Assembly: GCA_017399685.1 (NCBI GenBank)
Contig: JAFQBM010000005.1
Coordinates: 1-64,000, forward strand
Length of the DNA: 64,000 nucleotides
From: Lachnospiraceae bacterium
GTDB taxonomy: Bacteria; Bacillota; Clostridia; Lachnospirales; Lachnospiraceae
Direction of reading: 5' to 3'
The translations under genes and the position numbers were made by a program. Positions 52,912 to 61,654 of this stretch are shown here, in pieces. Under the pieces are notes generated by a model. It made no database searches. It saw nothing but the letters and a program-made list of their open reading frames with translations, and was not told where the DNA came from. Position 1 is the first letter of the stretch. Each line of letters starts with the position of its first letter.

Positions 52912-54660
52912 ATGACAAACAAGAAAAGTACTACATTAAAACGTATTTGGGGATATATCGGTAAGTATAAAGCATTGTTGCTGTTTGTTTTTATTTGTGC
53001 GATTATTGGTAATTCTCTTGCTATGTTAGCCCCTCTTATGGTGGGAAACGGAATTGATAAGATGCTTGGAGAGAATCTGGTGAATTTCTCTTTGTTATGG
53101 GATATTGTTTTTAAATTAATTTTAATTTATGCCATAAGTGCATTGTTTCAATGGTTGTTATCTGTGGTAAGTACGAAGGTAGCAAATGAAATTGTAAAGG
53201 ATATTCGTAAAGATGCTTTTCATAAATTAAACAAACTTCCTTTAAAATATTATGATAACAGTTCCCGTGGGGATGTTATCAGTCGATTAACCAATGATGT
53301 TGAGGCAATTTCGGAAGGTTTGTTTCAGGGAACGACACAGATTATGTCAGGAATTATTATTATCATAGGATGTTTTGTCTTTATGTTAATGATTAGTGCA
53401 AGAATCACCTGTATTATTGTTTTGCTGGTTCCTGTCTGTTATGCTATTGCCGCTACCATTGCAAAAAAAAGTGCTACCATGTTTCAAAAGAGATCCCAGT
53501 CTATTGGACAATTAAATGGGTATGCAGAAGAAATGATATCTAATATTAAGGTAGTCAAAGCATTTGGTTACGAGGATATGGCAAAAGAAAATTTCTCAAA
53601 AATGAATGATCAGCTTTATGTATATGGACAAAAAGCCCAGTGGTATTCATCCTTGACGAATCCTACTACTCGTTATGTCAATAATCTTGGATATGTGGCG
53701 GTGACTGTGGTAGGTGGATTTTTGGCTCTTTCCGGAGGTTTAAGCGTGGGTAATATTTCCAGTTTTTTGACTTATTCCAATCAATTTGCAAAACCAATCA
53801 ATGAAATTACCAGTATTATGACTCAGTTACAGGAAGCGTTGGCATCTGCGAAAAGAGTATTTCAGTTGATTGATGAAGAGGAAGAAAGTGACGACAGCCA
53901 GATGAAGTCTTTAGAAAAAGAAGGAAAAGGTGAAGTTGTTTTTGAACATGTAGATTTTTCTTACAGAGAAGGTGTGGAATTAATAAAGGATTTGAATTTA
54001 AAAGTGAGTCCCGGAAATATGGTAGCCATTGTTGGACCTACAGGTGCCGGAAAATCTACTTTGGTGAATTTATTAATGAGATTTTATGATGTAAATCAGG
54101 GTGCCATATACATTGATGGAATCGATATCCGGGAAATAAAAAGAGATGATTTAAGAAGCAGATTTGGTATGGTATTACAGGAAAGCTGGCTGTTTAAGGG
54201 AACTGTGGCAGAAAATATCGGCTATGGTTCAAAAGATGTTACTATGGAACAGATTATGGATGCTGCAAAGAAAGCCCATGCCCATAGTTTTATCAGACGT
54301 TTAAAAGATGGATATGATACTTTAATAGAGGAAGATGCAGGGAATATCTCACAAGGTCAGAAACAGCTCCTTACCATAGCAAGAGCCATGTTGCTTGATC
54401 CGCCGATTTTAATTTTAGATGAAGCTACCAGCAGCATTGATACAAGAACAGAGTTGAAAATTCAAAAAGCGTTTCATGCTATGATGCAGGGACGTACCAG
54501 CTTTGTGATTGCCCACCGTTTATCCACCATTAAAGAGGCTGATGTGATTCTGGTTATGAAAGATGGTAATATTATTGAACAGGGTAACCATGCAGAATTG
54601 TTAAAGAAAAAAGGATTTTACCATACTCTTTATCATAGCCAGTTTGCAAAAGAAAAATAG
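52912..54660 (+). CDS. ABC exporter half-transporter, canonical-site subunit
   Basis: This 582-residue partner also has six helices (~15-310) and an ATPase domain. Walker A GPTGAGKST and Walker B ILILDEATSSID keep the catalytic Glu, and AHRLST keeps the switch His. Its signature is ISQGQ instead of LSGGQ. One complete and one degenerate catalytic site would therefore form between the two subunits, as in BmrCD or TM287/288. It is immediately adjacent to its partner, so a 1:1 product is expected. Confidence 0.93.
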   Translation: MTNKKSTTLKRIWGYIGKYKALLLFVFICAIIGNSLAMLAPLMVGNGIDKMLGENLVNFSLLWDIVFKLILIYAISALFQWLLSVVSTKVANEIVKDIRKDAFHKLNKLPLKYYDNSSRGDVISRLTNDVEAISEGLFQGTTQIMSGIIIIIGCFVFMLMISARITCIIVLLVPVCYAIAATIAKKSATMFQKRSQSIGQLNGYAEEMISNIKVVKAFGYEDMAKENFSKMNDQLYVYGQKAQWYSSLTNPTTRYVNNLGYVAVTVVGGFLALSGGLSVGNISSFLTYSNQFAKPINEITSIMTQLQEALASAKRVFQLIDEEEESDDSQMKSLEKEGKGEVVFEHVDFSYREGVELIKDLNLKVSPGNMVAIVGPTGAGKSTLVNLLMRFYDVNQGAIYIDGIDIREIKRDDLRSRFGMVLQESWLFKGTVAENIGYGSKDVTMEQIMDAAKKAHAHSFIRRLKDGYDTLIEEDAGNISQGQKQLLTIARAMLLDPPILILDEATSSIDTRTELKIQKAFHAMMQGRTSFVIAHRLSTIKEADVILVMKDGNIIEQGNHAELLKKKGFYHTLYHSQFAKEK

Positions 54661-54686
54661 GTTTGTAACAAAATTGTAATAAATTC

Positions 54687-54715
54687 TTGACAATATGTAA
54701 TATGTTTGCTATATT
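54687..54715 (+). promoter_or_regulatory. Promoter of the SH3/SleB hydrolase
   Basis: TTGACA (54687-54692), a 17-nt spacer and TATATT (54710-54715) are present, 27 nt after the exporter stop. It lies within the otherwise gene-free 118-nt gap. Confidence 0.65.
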
Positions 54716-54778
54716 TATAATCGTAATAAATTTGTAACATTTATTAATATAATTGTTATAGAAATAGGGAGAATTTTT

Positions 54779-55798
54779 ATGATTCAGATTACAAATGAGA
54801 AAAAGAATACGTTTATAATAGCAGGTGCTTTTGTATCCGTATTATCACTTTCTATTTTAAGTGCTAATATGAAGTCAGAGGATGTTTGTAAAGCAAAAGC
54901 TATGAGTGGAATTATTGCAAAGGCGGATATATTAACTCAGGCAGATATCAGAAGTGAGGAATTGTTATCTTTAGAAGAACATTCGGTAGCGTTGTCTTTG
55001 GCAGTACCGGAAAGTATCTATGATGGAAAGATTTTAGTAAATTTATCAGATACGGATGTATTAAACATTCGAATGGAAGCCAGCGAAGAAAGTGAAATCG
55101 TGGGTAAGATTTACGGAATGTCATATGGTGATCTTATAGAAAGCTGTGGAGAATGGACGAAGATTACTTCGGGTGAAGTCACTGGTTTCGTAAAGACAGA
55201 ATATATTCTGACTGGAATTGCAGCAGAAGATAAAGCAATTTCTTATGGAAAGGAAATTACCAAGACTGCGATTACAAAGGAAGAGTATGATCAGATGCTT
55301 GCTGATTATGCTAAGGCGCAAGAGGAAAGAAAAGCAGCAGAGCAGGCGAAAGCAGCACAAAGTACAGCAGTAAGTCAAACACAACCAACCCAAGCAACTC
55401 AGGAAACCACAGTAGTAGAAAGTACTTCAAACAATGCCACTTCTTATGATGATGAGTATTTGTTAGCCTGCTTGATTGAGATGGAAGCAGGAGGAGAATG
55501 CTACGAAGGAAAATTAGCAGTAGGTGCAGTTGTGGTAAATCGTAGAAATAGCGGTGCATTTGGTAGTACCATTTATGATGTTATTTATGCAAAGGGACAG
55601 TTCCCTGGTGCGCATAATGGATTACTGGATAAGAGACTTGCAAAGGGACCAAGTGACAGTTGCCGTCAGGCTGCCAGAGAAGCTTTGGCAGGTGTAAACA
55701 ACATTGGAAATTTAGTTTGTTTCAACAATGTTCGTTATGCGAATTATTCTAAATATAAGGAATACAAGATAATAGGAAATCATATATTCTATCGTTAA
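54779..55798 (+). CDS. SH3-domain / SleB-type cell wall hydrolase
   Basis: This 339-residue secreted protein has a signal-type N-terminal helix (~12-30) and a bacterial SH3 domain (~78-140, VLNIRMEASEESEIVGKIY). An Ala/Gln-rich linker (~165-220) follows, then a SleB/CwlJ-type Hydrolase_2 domain (~225-339, CLIEMEAGGECYEGKLAVG, AVVVNRR, FNNVRYANYS). This domain cleaves peptidoglycan, often in spores but also in vegetative wall turnover. AGGGAG is upstream. It stands alone between a promoter and a terminator. Confidence 0.9.
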   Translation: MIQITNEKKNTFIIAGAFVSVLSLSILSANMKSEDVCKAKAMSGIIAKADILTQADIRSEELLSLEEHSVALSLAVPESIYDGKILVNLSDTDVLNIRMEASEESEIVGKIYGMSYGDLIESCGEWTKITSGEVTGFVKTEYILTGIAAEDKAISYGKEITKTAITKEEYDQMLADYAKAQEERKAAEQAKAAQSTAVSQTQPTQATQETTVVESTSNNATSYDDEYLLACLIEMEAGGECYEGKLAVGAVVVNRRNSGAFGSTIYDVIYAKGQFPGAHNGLLDKRLAKGPSDSCRQAAREALAGVNNIGNLVCFNNVRYANYSKYKEYKIIGNHIFYR

Positions 55799-55811
55799 TA
55801 AAGAAAGAAGA

Positions 55812-55848
55812 AACGGGAATGCCAAATAAGAAGGTATTTCCGTTTTTT
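55812..55848 (+). terminator. Terminator after the SleB-type gene
   Basis: AACGGGAATGCC pairs with GGTATTTCCGTT (two G-T pairs), followed by TTTT. Confidence 0.8.
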
Positions 55849-55941
55849 AAATATGAATACTTTTCTTAAAACCCTGTATATGGTACAATATATCAGAAAG
55901 TGCATGTGCTATGAGGGGGAAATGAATCAATGTTTTCATAG

Positions 55942-56142
55942 GCAATTGCAAAACTACAATGTTCTATATGAGTGTGATACAAAAGAAACAAAACATCGCA
56001 GGCACGCTTTCGCTGCGTTCGGCTCGTAGCGGTACTAAATTCGAGGTAAACCTCTCATTAAGTACCGACGGCCTCAAAGCACCTGCCAATGTATTTGTTT
56101 TTTGTGTCACTCGATATAAGTTTTCGATAGTTTCGCAATTAC
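55942..56142. repeat. 201-bp imperfect palindromic element (MITE- or structured-RNA-like)
   Basis: The ends are 15-bp inverted repeats matching at 13 positions, GCAATTGCAAAACTA (55942-55956) against GTAATTGCGAAACTA read from 56142 to 56128. Inside, GAGTG..ACAAAA..ACAT..GCAGG..GCTTT (55970-56010) is mirrored at 56076-56112. The centre folds as GGTACT..GAGGT-AA-ACCTC..AGTACC (56031-56066). The core is GC-richer than its surroundings. It fills most of the 377-nt gap 55799-56175. A 35-codon frame (55922-56029) with a good ribosome site and one of 103 codons start at its edge, but both look incidental. It is likely a dispersed genomic repeat. Confidence 0.75.
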
Positions 56143-56175
56143 TTAATTGTATTCAATTTGAAAGGAGTGGAGAGA

Positions 56176-56997
56176 GTGAATCAATCGAATTATTTCATCT
56201 TAAGAATGGTAATGGAAACCGTACTTATCATCGTTGGTTTTGTATTATTAAAAAAAAGGTTTACGGCTAATAGAAAGAAACATCAGGAATATGACGAATT
56301 GATAATAAAAAGGGCGGTTTCAGAAGTGATACCCGGAGCAGAATTTATTCGGGAACAGTGTATGGAACCCAGTGTCTTAGATGGATTTGGAATTATACCT
56401 TTTTATGATAAATATAGAGAAAAAGGAATGATACGTTATAAAAAGGGAGTAGGAAATTATATGTTTTCTAATATTCATCTTCTTAAGGCAAAATCAAGCA
56501 AAAATGGAAATAAGACCTACAAGACTATCTATAAAGGGCAGGTCTATACTGCACAATATAAGACATCATTATCTGGCCGTGTAAGAATCATCACAACCAA
56601 AAAATTTTTTAACAATGAAGTAAATCTAAGTTATCCCTCAAAGAGAAGAGGTGAAACGAAAATAGAAACAGAAAATATTCAGTTTAATGACTCTTTTGAT
56701 GTGTTTGCTACGGATGAGCAGTCAGCATTTTTTGTTCTTAATCCTGTAGTAATGGAACAACTTCTTGAGATGAAACAACGGTTTGAAGAAGTGGGTGTCT
56801 TTGTCAGTGGAGAAACTATGGTAATTACATTAAAAACGAACAACCTTCTATTTCCACAAGGTTATTACAATGAACAACAAGCACTTATTACTTTGGAGAA
56901 TACTAAGGATGAGGTTCGGGGTATGTTAAGAATGACAGAACTTTTAGAAGATACAATAAATGGAAGCATTGAAAACAACTTTACAGTACGAAGTTAA
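56176..56997 (+). CDS. DUF3137-type membrane protein
   Basis: This 273-residue protein has an N-terminal helix (~8-27) and a long cytosolic domain resembling DUF3137, with FxGxxxxxxF-like and FNDSFDVFATDEQSAFFVLNP motifs. DUF3137 proteins are commonly encoded next to LemA, as here. GTG at 56176 has AAAGGAG eight nt upstream. The molecular function is not known. It sits directly behind the palindromic element. Confidence 0.8.
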   Translation: MNQSNYFILRMVMETVLIIVGFVLLKKRFTANRKKHQEYDELIIKRAVSEVIPGAEFIREQCMEPSVLDGFGIIPFYDKYREKGMIRYKKGVGNYMFSNIHLLKAKSSKNGNKTYKTIYKGQVYTAQYKTSLSGRVRIITTKKFFNNEVNLSYPSKRRGETKIETENIQFNDSFDVFATDEQSAFFVLNPVVMEQLLEMKQRFEEVGVFVSGETMVITLKTNNLLFPQGYYNEQQALITLENTKDEVRGMLRMTELLEDTINGSIENNFTVRS

Positions 56998-57115
56998 GTA
57001 AGAATAGGTTAAAAGAAATGATAAAAGGAAAGGAAAAGTGCTCATTGCCCATATTTTCTGACTGTTTGATTTAGGCAGTTTTGTGATGGGATTTGCGAAA
57101 GGCACAGGGATAAAT

Positions 57116-57661
57116 ATGGAGATTTTAGGAATTGGATTTATAGTAGTATTGGTCATTATTATATTTTGGAGCGTTTCTACCAGAAACAGAATCAAAATGA
57201 TGGAAGTAAAAGTAGACGAGGCAAAGTCAGGAATCGATATCGCATTGATTAAAAGATATGACATTCTGACAGAATCTTTAAATGTGGCTAAGGGTTATGC
57301 AGCTCACGAAAAACAACTGATGGTGCAATTAATTGAGGTCCGTTCCGGGATGAGTATGGAGCAGACTCACGAAGTAATAAAGAATCAGGAAAGAGTGTTA
57401 GAAAATTTAAAAGTAGTGGCAGAAGCATATCCACAGTTATACTCCAATCAGTTATTCAAAGAACTCCAGAAACAGATTGCTGTTACAAATGAACACATCA
57501 GTGCAGCAAAACGTACCTTAAATTCTAATGTTGCACTTTATAATCAAACCATTGTTTCATTTCCAGCCAGCATCATAGCAGGTTTTTTGGGCAGCAAAAG
57601 AATAGAATTTTTTAAGGAAACGGATGAAAAGAAGAAACAGGATGTACATATGACATTTTAA
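57116..57661 (+). CDS. lemA: LemA-family membrane protein
   Basis: This 181-residue protein has one N-terminal helix (~3-21). A four-helix-bundle LemA domain follows, with VKVDEAKSGIDIALIKRYDIL, ENLKVVAEAYPQLYSNQLFKELQ and FPASIIAGFLG motifs. LemA proteins face outward on a single anchor; their role is unclear. The start is probably ATG 57116, with ATG 57086 as an alternative. Pairing with DUF3137 suggests a joint complex. Confidence 0.9.
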   Translation: MEILGIGFIVVLVIIIFWSVSTRNRIKMMEVKVDEAKSGIDIALIKRYDILTESLNVAKGYAAHEKQLMVQLIEVRSGMSMEQTHEVIKNQERVLENLKVVAEAYPQLYSNQLFKELQKQIAVTNEHISAAKRTLNSNVALYNQTIVSFPASIIAGFLGSKRIEFFKETDEKKKQDVHMTF

Positions 57662-57726
57662 GGTGTGGTAATATTTTGGTTGGTGTGGTTTATGGTAAAT
57701 TACTATGGTAAAAAATTTGCCAGACC

Positions 57727-57755
57727 TTGACAGGATTTTTAAGATATGCTACTTT
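57727..57755 (+). promoter_or_regulatory. Promoter of leuS
   Basis: TTGACA (57727-57732), a 17-nt spacer and TACTTT (57750-57755) are present. The leader to the ATG is ~35 nt and too short for a T-box, unlike pheS. Confidence 0.6.
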
Positions 57756-57796
57756 AGAGTGTGAGACAGTTTAACTGTAAGAAGGAGGAATGAACC

Positions 57797-60208
57797 ATGG
57801 CAGCACCTTATAATCATAAGGCAATAGAAGCAAAATGGAGAAAACGTTGGGAAGAAAATCCCGTAAATGTTGATGATGGAAAGAAACCGAAATATTATTG
57901 TTTAGATATGTTTCCATATCCATCCGGAAGTGGTCTTCATGTAGGACACTGGAGGGGATATGTTATCAGTGATGTCTGGAGCCGATATAAGTTACTTCAG
58001 GGTCATTATATTATTCATCCTATGGGATGGGATGCATTTGGATTACCAGCAGAAAACTATGCGATTAAGATGGGAACCCACCCTAAAATTTCTACAGCAG
58101 AAAACATTAAAAACATTAAAAAGCAGATTAATGAAATCGCAGCCATTTATGACTGGGATATGGAAGTAAATACCACTGACCCTGAATTTTATAAATGGAC
58201 ACAATGGATTTTTGTTAAGATGTTCAAGGCTGGATTAGCATATGAAAAGCAGATGCCAATTAACTGGTGTCCATCTTGTAAGACTGGTCTTGCCAACGAA
58301 GAAGTAGTAAATGGTGAATGCGAACGTTGTGGTTCGCCGGTTACGAAGAAAAATCTTAGACAGTGGATGCTTAGAATTACGAATTATGCAGACCGTCTTT
58401 TAGATGATTTGGACAAGTTGGAATGGCCGGAAAAAGTAAAGAAAATGCAGACAGACTGGATCGGAAAGTCTTATGGTGCAGAAGTAAACTTTAAGGTAGA
58501 TGGAAGAGACGAAGAAATTACCGTTTATACTACAAGACCGGATACATTGCATGGTGCAACCTTTATGGTACTTGCACCAGAACATGCGCTTGCTTCTTCT
58601 TTGGCTACAGAAGAAACAAAAGAAGCAGTGGAAAAGTATATCTTTGATTCTTCCATGAGAAGCAATGTTGACCGTATGCAAGACAAAGAAAAGACTGGTG
58701 TATTTACTGGAAGCTATGCCATTAATCCTTTAAACGGAGCAAAGGTGCCAATCTGGCTATCAGACTATGTACTGGCTGATTACGGTACAGGAGCAATTAT
58801 GTGTGTTCCTGCTCATGATGACCGTGATTTTGAATTTGCAAAGAAATTTAATTTACCAATCATTCAGGTAATCGCGAAAGATGGAAAAGAAATCGAAGAT
58901 ATGCAGGAAGCATATACCGAAGCAGCAGGTACCATGATTAATTCCGGTGAATGGAACGGAATGGAATCTTCTGTATTGAAAAAAGAAGCTCCTGCCATGA
59001 TTGAAGAAAAAGGTTTTGGAAAGAAAACCACCAATTATAAATTACGTGACTGGGTATTCAGCAGACAGCGTTACTGGGGTGAACCAATTCCAATCGTTCA
59101 TTGTGAATGCTGTGGTGCAGTTCCTGTACCAGAAGAAGAACTTCCTTTGTTATTACCAGAAGTAGAAAGCTATCAGCCAACAGGTACCGGAGAATCTCCA
59201 CTGGCAGACATCGAAGAATGGGTAAACACTACTTGTCCAAACTGTGGAAAGCCTGCAAAGAGAGAAACCAATACCATGCCACAATGGGCTGGTTCCAGCT
59301 GGTATTTCTTAAGATATGTGGATTCAAAGAATAAAAATGAATTAGTTTCCAAAGAAAAAGCAAAGAAATACTTACCAGTGGATATGTATATTGGTGGTGT
59401 AGAACATGCGGTACTTCATTTGTTATATTCCAGATTCTACACGAAGTTCTTATATGATATCGGAGTGGTTGATTTTGATGAACCATTTACCAAGTTATTT
59501 AACCAAGGTATGATTACCGGTAAAAATGGTATTAAGATGAGTAAATCTAAGGGAAATGTAGTTTCACCGGATGATTTGGTTCGTGATTATGGATGCGATT
59601 CCTTAAGATTGTATGAATTGTTCGTTGGACCACCGGAATTGGATTCTGAATGGGATGAAAGAGGTATTGATGGTGTTTATCGTTTCATCAATCGTTTCTA
59701 TCAGCTGGTAATGAACAATAAGGACTTAAATGCACCGGAAACAGAAGAACTGGTTAAGGTTCGTAATAAGATGATTTACGATATTACCAACCGTCTTGAA
59801 AACTTCAGCTTAAATACTGTAGTTTCCGGATTCATGGAATACAATAATAAGTTGAATGACATGGCTAAGAAGCAAGGAATTGATAAAGAAACATTAAAGA
59901 CAGCGGTTGTTTTACTGGCTCCGTTCATTCCTCACGTTAGTGCTGAATTATGGGAAGAATTAGGAGAAACTGGTTCTGTATTTGATGCAGGATGGCCTGT
60001 ATGCGATGAAGAAGCTATGAAAGACAATGAAATCGAAATCGCAGTTCAGATTAACGGAAAAACAAAAGGAACAGTCTTAATCGCAGCAGATGAAGACAAA
60101 GATTCTGCAATTGCAAAGGGTAAAGAAGCTATCGCAGATAAGCTGACTGGAACTATCATCAAAGAAATTTATGTTCCGGGAAAAATTATTAATATTGTAA
60201 TGAAGTAA
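57797..60208 (+). CDS. leuS: Leucyl-tRNA synthetase
   Basis: This 803-residue class I synthetase has the HIGH-type motif HVGHWRGY (~48-55) near PYPSGSGLHVG, a zinc-like CPSCKTG..CERCG module and an editing CP1 domain (~225-420; TTRPDTLHGATF). KMSKSKGN (~575) and an anticodon-binding C-terminus follow. MAAPYNHKAIEAKWR is the usual LeuS start. GGAGG is upstream. The length is normal. No T-box is visible, so regulation differs from pheST. Confidence 0.97.
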   Translation: MAAPYNHKAIEAKWRKRWEENPVNVDDGKKPKYYCLDMFPYPSGSGLHVGHWRGYVISDVWSRYKLLQGHYIIHPMGWDAFGLPAENYAIKMGTHPKISTAENIKNIKKQINEIAAIYDWDMEVNTTDPEFYKWTQWIFVKMFKAGLAYEKQMPINWCPSCKTGLANEEVVNGECERCGSPVTKKNLRQWMLRITNYADRLLDDLDKLEWPEKVKKMQTDWIGKSYGAEVNFKVDGRDEEITVYTTRPDTLHGATFMVLAPEHALASSLATEETKEAVEKYIFDSSMRSNVDRMQDKEKTGVFTGSYAINPLNGAKVPIWLSDYVLADYGTGAIMCVPAHDDRDFEFAKKFNLPIIQVIAKDGKEIEDMQEAYTEAAGTMINSGEWNGMESSVLKKEAPAMIEEKGFGKKTTNYKLRDWVFSRQRYWGEPIPIVHCECCGAVPVPEEELPLLLPEVESYQPTGTGESPLADIEEWVNTTCPNCGKPAKRETNTMPQWAGSSWYFLRYVDSKNKNELVSKEKAKKYLPVDMYIGGVEHAVLHLLYSRFYTKFLYDIGVVDFDEPFTKLFNQGMITGKNGIKMSKSKGNVVSPDDLVRDYGCDSLRLYELFVGPPELDSEWDERGIDGVYRFINRFYQLVMNNKDLNAPETEELVKVRNKMIYDITNRLENFSLNTVVSGFMEYNNKLNDMAKKQGIDKETLKTAVVLLAPFIPHVSAELWEELGETGSVFDAGWPVCDEEAMKDNEIEIAVQINGKTKGTVLIAADEDKDSAIAKGKEAIADKLTGTIIKEIYVPGKIINIVMK

Positions 60209-60276
60209 GATAGTTAATGTTCATGCACTAACCTGACATTTACTGGTAGGTTATACAATAGCATGATTCACGTAAG

Positions 60277-60323
60277 ATAAAATCCCCAGAGTATTAGATA
60301 ATGCAATACTCTGGGGATTTTAT
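60277..60323. terminator. Bidirectional terminator after leuS
   Basis: ATAAAATCCCCAGAGTATT (60277-60295) pairs perfectly with its complement (60305-60323) around a 9-nt loop. A/T ends on both sides make it usable from both strands. Confidence 0.93.
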
Positions 60324-60345
60324 AAAAGTAAGTGGACTATTTGAG

Positions 60346-60395
60346 CTGACCTTAAAATATGAATTAAAATTTAGCTTTTTAAGGTCAGTTTTTTT
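60346..60395 (+). terminator. Second plus-strand terminator
   Basis: CTGACCTTAAAA (60346-60357) pairs with TTTTAAGGTCAG (60377-60388), followed by seven T residues. It backs up the leuS terminator before the convergent minus-strand genes. Confidence 0.85.
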
Positions 60396-60399
60396 ATGC

Positions 60400-60681
60400 C
60401 TAAAAAGCGTTTTTTTTATTATGAACCATATTCTGCATTTGCTCGACTCTTTTTTGTTCCTCCGGAGTCATGGATTGTTTTAAAACATTTAACATTAATT
60501 CGCTTTCGGCAGGAGTGAAAGAAAGTCCTTTTTGAACCATTTTTGATTTTAGGGCAATAAATTGAGGGATTAATTCCTGAACTTTTTTGCCTTGGTTTTG
60601 TTGCACGAAATCATCAATCAGCTCTAGTTTTTGAGGATTGATGGAGGAAAATTCGGGGTTGTTTTTGATGGACTGTGACAT
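60400..60681 (-). CDS. Unrecognised 93-residue cytosolic protein
   Basis: This small helical protein has no membrane segment. Its sequence, INPQKLELIDDFVQQNQGKK, TPAESELMLNVLKQSM and TPEEQKRVEQMQNM, suggests three to four amphipathic helices. AAAGGGAA precedes the ATG by a good distance. It is not a family I can name. It sits downstream of another unrecognised minus-strand gene with a similar Met/Gln-rich helical style, so the two may form an operon. Confidence 0.78.
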   Translation of the reverse strand: MSQSIKNNPEFSSINPQKLELIDDFVQQNQGKKVQELIPQFIALKSKMVQKGLSFTPAESELMLNVLKQSMTPEEQKRVEQMQNMVHNKKNAF

Positions 60682-60813
60682 GAAAATTCCCTTTCTGTTT
60701 TTATATTTTTATGAGTTTATGATTTATTGATTTTCGTGAAGTATGACATACCTGCTTTAAATACGATGGCAGGAAGTTAGGGGGATGTATCATTAAGATT
60801 TTTAAATCATGTA

Positions 60814-61269
60814 TCAAGATTGTGACTGATTATCCTGATTAGAAGACTTTAAAGTCTGCATAAGAAGTTCTATCATATCGGGACTGATTCCAGAACTGCT
60901 GGCAAGTGTTGAAATGACATCATTTTCAGGATTCTTTCCGGTTGTGGATAGGACAGACTGGTAGGTTCGGAACAATCTCATCGCCTGCATCATTTGCAGC
61001 ATCATATCTAATTTGGCAGCCTGGGCAGGGTTGGCTCTTTTACGCATAGAAAAAAGCATACTTTCATAATCGTTTGGATTTACAGAACAGGCACTTAAAT
61101 ATTCGCCTTTTCCTTGTTGTCCCATTAAATATTTCATTTCATTCATCTTGAGGAAAATAGCAAAAGGTATTTGCATAGAGTGATTCAAAAAGGGTAAAGC
61201 CTCCTCGAACATGGAGTAAGGGGAGGAGTAAAATGAATCTGTATTTTGATGATATGATTTATTTTCCAT
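60814..61269 (-). CDS. Unrecognised 151-residue cytosolic protein
   Basis: This soluble protein has an N-terminal Tyr/Ser/Asn-rich stretch (~1-22). Met-rich helices follow (EMKYLMGQQGK, KLDMMLQMMQAMRLF), with a C-terminal Ser/Gln tail. AGISP-like GISPDMIELLMQTLK ends the fold. GAAAGGA lies upstream of the ATG at 61269. No known family was identified. It is divergent from a small tail-anchored protein gene and upstream of the 93-residue gene. Confidence 0.78.
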   Translation of the reverse strand: MENKSYHQNTDSFYSSPYSMFEEALPFLNHSMQIPFAIFLKMNEMKYLMGQQGKGEYLSACSVNPNDYESMLFSMRKRANPAQAAKLDMMLQMMQAMRLFRTYQSVLSTTGKNPENDVISTLASSSGISPDMIELLMQTLKSSNQDNQSQS

Positions 61270-61357
61270 AAAATCATTCCTTTCTGAAATGTCAGATTGC
61301 CTTTCATTACATATACTAAATATTATTAATATAATTTATGAAAGGTGATAGTAGTTT

Positions 61358-61549
61358 ATGAATGAAAATCTTGTAATGGAAGAGGACACTATTTACGAAG
61401 TAGACCCTGTTTGTATGAAAAAGAAAGAAAAAGAGAAAAATAACAGGAAGGTAGAAGGACAGGAACCAATGAAAAAAGCAGAACATTTTGAGGGAAGTCA
61501 TTCTACGATGTTTTTATGTATTCTAATATTACTATTGATTTTAAAATAA
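61358..61549 (+). CDS. Small tail-anchored membrane protein (63 aa)
   Basis: This 63-residue protein has an acidic and then lysine-rich N-terminal part and a hydrophobic C-terminal helix (~50-63, FLCILILLLILK). The layout is that of a tail-anchored micro-protein with its charged domain in the cytosol. AAAGGTGAT lies ~10 nt upstream, and TATAAT (61330-61335) gives a likely promoter. No family was recognised. Confidence 0.6.
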   Translation: MNENLVMEEDTIYEVDPVCMKKKEKEKNNRKVEGQEPMKKAEHFEGSHSTMFLCILILLLILK

Positions 61550-61584
61550 ATTATACTTTAATGTAGAAAAATTAAAAAAATAAA

Positions 61585-61612
61585 TTGCAAAATCGTACTT
61601 TTGTGCTATGAT
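61585..61612 (+). promoter_or_regulatory. Promoter of gpmI
   Basis: TTGCAA (61585-61590), a 16-nt spacer and TATGAT (61607-61612) are present, ~40 nt before the ATG at 61655. It excludes the longer frame starting at 61601. Confidence 0.65.
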
Positions 61613-61654
61613 ATAGAGTGGAGAAATGAAGAACGAAAGGATTGGATAAAAACA

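Noticed and set aside
55922..56029. 35-codon frame with GAGGGG ribosome site
   Set aside because: It ends inside the palindromic repeat and its composition follows the repeat. It is more likely a by-product of the element than a gene.
55959..56270. 103-codon plus-strand frame
   Set aside because: It runs across the palindromic element and overlaps the start of the DUF3137 gene in another frame. It has no ribosome site and no recognisable domain.
57662..57796. T-box leader for leuS
   Set aside because: The gap is 135 nt and contains no AGGGTGGTACCGCG sequence or terminator; a promoter lies close to the gene.
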